A stretch of 8,107 nucleotides of DNA from Acidobacteriota bacterium (lineage in GTDB: Bacteria; Acidobacteriota; Terriglobia; Terriglobales; Acidobacteriaceae): positions 1 through 8,107 of the forward strand of contig JAJYSL010000196.1 of NCBI GenBank assembly GCA_021793595.1, written 5' to 3'. Shown here piece by piece: positions 5,770 to 8,107 of the stretch (position 1 is its first letter; each line of letters starts with the position of its first letter). Position numbers and translations under genes: made by a program. The notes beneath the pieces were generated by a model. The model was given only the letters and a program-made list of their open reading frames with translations, was not told the DNA's origin and did not search any database.

Positions 5770-7245
5770 TTAAAAGGCAAAATCAATCCCCGATAGGAAC
5801 TGGTTGTCGCGATAATATGCGTTGTTGGTTCCTGGGACAGGCTGTTGGTAACTGAAGGAATACTGCGACTCCAGCTTAATATTTGGCCGCACAAAAATTT
5901 GCAATCCAGGGCCGTAAATGTTCCGCGTGTCGTAGCGGGAGACCCCATTCATCCGGTCCGTAGGAGAGTTCACGCCGTCATAGCGCATCAGCCCAATCAG
6001 CCATGGATAGAACCAGTACTCGGCTTCCAGGAAGCCCCCGGAAAAAGTTACCGGCGTGGCCGACACAAAGCCTGTGCTGGTTGGGTTCAGCGCCTCATTG
6101 GAATCATGGCCATGCTCCATAAGACCCCAGAGTTCAAAATTGCTGCGGAACCTATAATCGAACGCGCCGCCTGCACGATAGAAGGGCTCGTGGATCTCCG
6201 GCAGTCCTGCGTACAGAGTCCCTCCTTGATTGAGAGCATTGTTGCCGAAATATCCGAAGGCGTTGAATTTTATCCAGGTGTGATCGTGGATGCCGGTCGG
6301 TCCAGAGGCCTGGATTTGCTTGCGGATCGCGGGATTCCGCTCTAGGTTCCAGCCCTGCCAAAGATTGACATAGACGTCTTTGGAATTGCGCGCGGACAGG
6401 GGCGCGGTGCCGTACAAAGCGTTCTCTCCGTCCACGATGGCGACAGTCCACCAGGAATAGCCTTGGTGCGGATATCCGCCAAACTCAATTCCACGCTGAG
6501 GCGATGCAAAGGTAAACGGGTTGGCCGTCGTTCCGGCAAGCGGCCCCTTGCCGCTGGGATTGACATAGGCCGTCTCGTCGTAAATTGCATAACTGGTCAG
6601 GTTGATGGTGCGCGCCTGGGTAAAAGGGAGATCGAGCTCAAACTGTCCATATCGGACATTGAGATCGTTTTGGGGGACGTGCAGGTAATATCCAAGGAAA
6701 TTGTTCGCTTTGATATAAGCATCCCCCAGCCCGCCATCGGCCCCGGAACCGCCAGCAGAGATGTCGTCATCGATCCAGAATTCCAGGGACGGCCCAAGGC
6801 TGCTTGCGGCAATAATCGTGAATGTATTGGGTTGAAATATGTCCGTTTGTGGAACATAGCCATCTGCCGCAATAATTGCGGGTGGCTGGGGACTATTGTA
6901 GTTGAAATAGCCGGAATAGCGAAAGGCGATGGGAAGAATAGGGAGTTCCCCTGGCCATATGGACTGGGGAAAAGCTTCCTTCTGTGCCGAGGCGCCCAGC
7001 ATAAGAGGCGGCTCCTTGACGAAGTCTTCATTGTCCTTGGGAAACTTGAAGCCATTTTCTTTGAATGCCAGCCCAAAATCGTTGAGCTCAGGCCAATTGT
7101 TGTGGCAGGTGGAGCAAGAGGTGTGATATTTCCGGGCAAACGCCGGGATCGCCGTCGCACGCGGCGCGGAAGCTTGAATCGCGACCAAAATACCCAGAAC
7201 TATCAGAGTAGCGGCAAATGATAACTTGAGTTCCCTGTTCTTCAC
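5770..7245 (-). CDS. Cyc2-like fused monoheme cytochrome c / outer-membrane beta-barrel protein
   Basis: A 491-residue protein. A signal peptide (hydrophobic core about 9-24) ends near ATA at residue 32. The mature N-terminus reads PAFARKY and carries one heme motif, CSTCH (44-48), followed by WPELNDFGLAFKENGFKF. This arrangement (FAR, CXXCH, PxLNxFGxxFK, NG) is the signature of the Cyc2-type cytochrome-porins. The remaining about 390 residues are rich in aromatic residues and Gly, with alternating short strands (for example FRYSGYFNY, LNVRYGQFELDL, FLEAEYWFYPWLIGLMRYDG, IKLESQYSFSYQQ), and end in SGIDFAF with a terminal Phe, the usual beta-barrel assembly signal. Established knowledge: Cyc2 of Fe(II) oxidisers takes electrons from outside the cell through a heme plugging the barrel. 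The start is GTG at 7245; no other start codon lies between it and the AGGAGG, which sits 11 bases upstream. It is probably the first gene of the operon. True Cyc2 versus a sister family is unresolved. Confidence 0.88.
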   Translation of the reverse strand: MKNRELKLSFAATLIVLGILVAIQASAPRATAIPAFARKYHTSCSTCHNNWPELNDFGLAFKENGFKFPKDNEDFVKEPPLMLGASAQKEAFPQSIWPGELPILPIAFRYSGYFNYNSPQPPAIIAADGYVPQTDIFQPNTFTIIAASSLGPSLEFWIDDDISAGGSGADGGLGDAYIKANNFLGYYLHVPQNDLNVRYGQFELDLPFTQARTINLTSYAIYDETAYVNPSGKGPLAGTTANPFTFASPQRGIEFGGYPHQGYSWWTVAIVDGENALYGTAPLSARNSKDVYVNLWQGWNLERNPAIRKQIQASGPTGIHDHTWIKFNAFGYFGNNALNQGGTLYAGLPEIHEPFYRAGGAFDYRFRSNFELWGLMEHGHDSNEALNPTSTGFVSATPVTFSGGFLEAEYWFYPWLIGLMRYDGVNSPTDRMNGVSRYDTRNIYGPGLQIFVRPNIKLESQYSFSYQQPVPGTNNAYYRDNQFLSGIDFAF

Positions 7246-7256
7246 TGATTGATGGT

Positions 7257-7262
7257 CCTCCT
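7257..7262 (-). promoter_or_regulatory. Shine-Dalgarno AGGAGG of the cytochrome-porin gene, long spacing to GTG
   Basis: A consensus AGGAGG lies 11 bases before the GTG at 7245. The spacing is longer than usual, but there is no ATG, GTG or TTG in frame between them, so GTG is the best start. A strong site combined with a weak start codon may tune expression. Confidence 0.6.
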
Positions 7263-7368
7263 GTGCCTATCCTGTCCAAAATGCTAGAGTCTACCGCTTG
7301 GATTTCATCAGTACTACGCAGGCTATCCTTTAGGCCAACGCGAGACTGCGGCGGGTATCACGAGCCTA

Positions 7369-7384
7369 TGTGATGGTCATCACT
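7369..7384 (-). promoter_or_regulatory. CRP/FNR-family operator-like palindrome
   Basis: The plus strand reads TGTGATGGTCATCACT, which matches TGTGA-N6-TCACA at nine of ten defined positions, with perfect 6-base arms GTGATG/CATCAC. The same core, GTGAT-N4-ATCAC, has the spacing used across the CRP/FNR superfamily. A third half-site, ATCAC, lies at 7357-7361. The centre is about 131 bases upstream of the GTG of the cytochrome-porin, so activation or repression of the cluster by a cAMP-, oxygen- or redox-responsive regulator is plausible. The regulator is not in the window. Confidence 0.55.
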
Positions 7385-7430
7385 TTCGTCCGTGGATTGG
7401 AACAAGCAAAAACAGAAAGAATGACCATGA

Positions 7431-7446
7431 AGTAAAAGTAAAAGTA
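7431..7446. repeat. Short AGTAAA tandem repeat
   Basis: AGTAAA occurs twice in tandem and is followed by AGTA. It is A-rich, sits about 50 bases from the CRP/FNR-like palindrome on the side away from the cytochrome-porin gene, and might be an UP-like or flexible element, or chance. Confidence 0.3.
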
Positions 7447-7544
7447 TTCGCCTTTGCTGAGACTGACAGAGGTTTATGTGGAAGCATCGACTGACTGCTC
7501 TTCATCCCAAAGAGCGCGTACAAAGTCTCGCCTATGCAAATCGC

Positions 7545-8102
7545 CTATCTATGAGTGGGAAACGATGGTGATAAATTGCCAGTCATCATATCTCCCACCG
7601 TTCTACCCTCCCAATTACGAAACAGGTACGGAGCGGTCAAGAGGGTCTGGATTCCAATCCATGTTATGTAGCAAGCAACTGCCGTCACGGCGCTGATGTC
7701 ACTAAGGTTGGATTGTGTGGACAGAATAATTCCGATGGCGGATGTTGTTCCTGCAAGAACACACAGCATGCCTGCTTTTCGGGGAGAGGCTTGCAAATGA
7801 AACGCCAGTCCCACATACCACACGCTCCAGAAGAGTCCATGCAATCCAGCAAGCAGAACGAGTATATCCAAAGGAGCTAACCGGTTCAGCCAGAAAACCA
7901 GCCAGCAAACAACAGAAAATACCCCGACCCAAAGGTAAATGTAAAACTCGCGACGGCGCCATGTCCCATTTGCCAACACCCCGATGCATGCAACAATGGC
8001 TTGTCCCAGCAGGCACATCGCTGTCAGGAATACTGCCACGATGTAACCTAACGCCTCAACCCTCGGATTCGTCATGTAGGAACCCAAAGAACAAAGCGCC
8101 AT
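7545..8102 (-). CDS. Five-helix integral membrane protein of unknown function, possibly cut at the window edge
   Basis: A protein of 185 residues as read from the ATG at 8102. About five hydrophobic helices are visible: roughly 18-43, 54-72, 77-101, 110-128 and 136-159. Tryptophan and aromatic residues are abundant in the helices (for example HGLFWSVWYVGLAFHL), and the basic loop TWRRREF at about 48-53 suggests a cytoplasmic side there. The C-terminal tail of about 25 residues is polar. I do not recognise the family, and there is no heme, quinone or transporter motif that I can name. Only five bases lie beyond the ATG, so the frame may continue outside the window; a second ATG (MTNPRVEALG, residue 10) has no good ribosome-binding site. 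It points the same way as the cytochrome cluster but is separated by 299 bases, so it is probably a separate transcription unit. Confidence 0.72.
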   Translation of the reverse strand: MALCSLGSYMTNPRVEALGYIVAVFLTAMCLLGQAIVACIGVLANGTWRRREFYIYLWVGVFSVVCWLVFWLNRLAPLDILVLLAGLHGLFWSVWYVGLAFHLQASPRKAGMLCVLAGTTSAIGIILSTQSNLSDISAVTAVACYITWIGIQTLLTAPYLFRNWEGRTVGDMMTGNLSPSFPTHR

Positions 8103-8107
8103 ACCGA

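Larger units (their letters stand above)
7246..7544. other. 299-base non-coding region ahead of the electron-transfer cluster
   Basis: It holds the probable leader and promoter of the cluster: a CRP/FNR-like palindrome at 7369-7384, the Shine-Dalgarno of the cytochrome-porin, and a short AGTAAA repeat. An 8-base inverted repeat, ATGGTCAT 7373-7380 with ATGACCAT 7421-7428, surrounds the region upstream of the palindrome. Just at the end of the flanking membrane-protein gene, TCGCCTAT occurs twice 13 bases apart (7528-7535 and 7541-7548). I could not pick a convincing sigma-70 -35/-10 pair on the minus strand; TAGACT is the best -10-like hexamer but lacks a good -35. No RNA gene or intrinsic terminator is seen. 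Confidence 0.6.

Noticed and set aside
1..8107. CRISPR arrays, tRNA or rRNA genes, insertion sequences, phage genes
   Set aside because: No regularly spaced repeats, transposase or integrase motifs, or terminal inverted repeats were found, and no RNA gene was recognised.

Overview
The window looks like chromosomal DNA of moderate-to-high GC from a Gram-negative, soil- or sediment-type bacterium. Acidobacteriota would fit the gene style (secreted c-type cytochromes, an outer-membrane barrel, cupredoxin/regulatory-domain fusions), but this is an inference; no rRNA or other marker gene is present.

Layout. (1) Positions 2-1129, plus strand: the 3' part of a nitronate monooxygenase/2-nitropropane dioxygenase-like flavoprotein, cut by the window edge. 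(2) Positions 1131-7245, minus strand: a co-directional cluster, read from right to left: a Cyc2-like fused monoheme cytochrome/outer-membrane beta-barrel (5770-7245), a secreted blue-copper protein with a C-terminal regulatory-like domain (5101-5712), a membrane-anchored hexaheme cytochrome c (2947-4887), a membrane-anchored monoheme cytochrome c (2384-2947) and a secreted protein of unknown function (1131-2387). The last three overlap by 1 and 4 bases, so they are almost certainly one translationally coupled unit. (3) Positions 7246-7544: a 299-base non-coding region with a very good CRP/FNR-family palindrome. (4) Positions 7545-8102, minus strand: a five-helix membrane protein of unknown function that may run off the right edge.

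How the genes may work together. The cluster encodes one plausible redox carrier for each envelope layer: a heme in an outer-membrane barrel, a soluble periplasmic copper protein, and two cytochromes anchored at their N-termini with their hemes in the periplasm. This parallels the logic of the Acidithiobacillus rus system (Cyc2, rusticyanin, Cyc1), though the proteins are not the same. The main hypothesis is a trans-envelope electron conduit, for oxidising extracellular Fe(II) or another donor, or for running electrons outward. No quinone-reactive or terminal oxidase subunit is in the window, so the inner-membrane partner and the direction of flow are unknown. The secreted protein at 1131-2387, welded to the operon by an ATGA overlap, is the least explained part.
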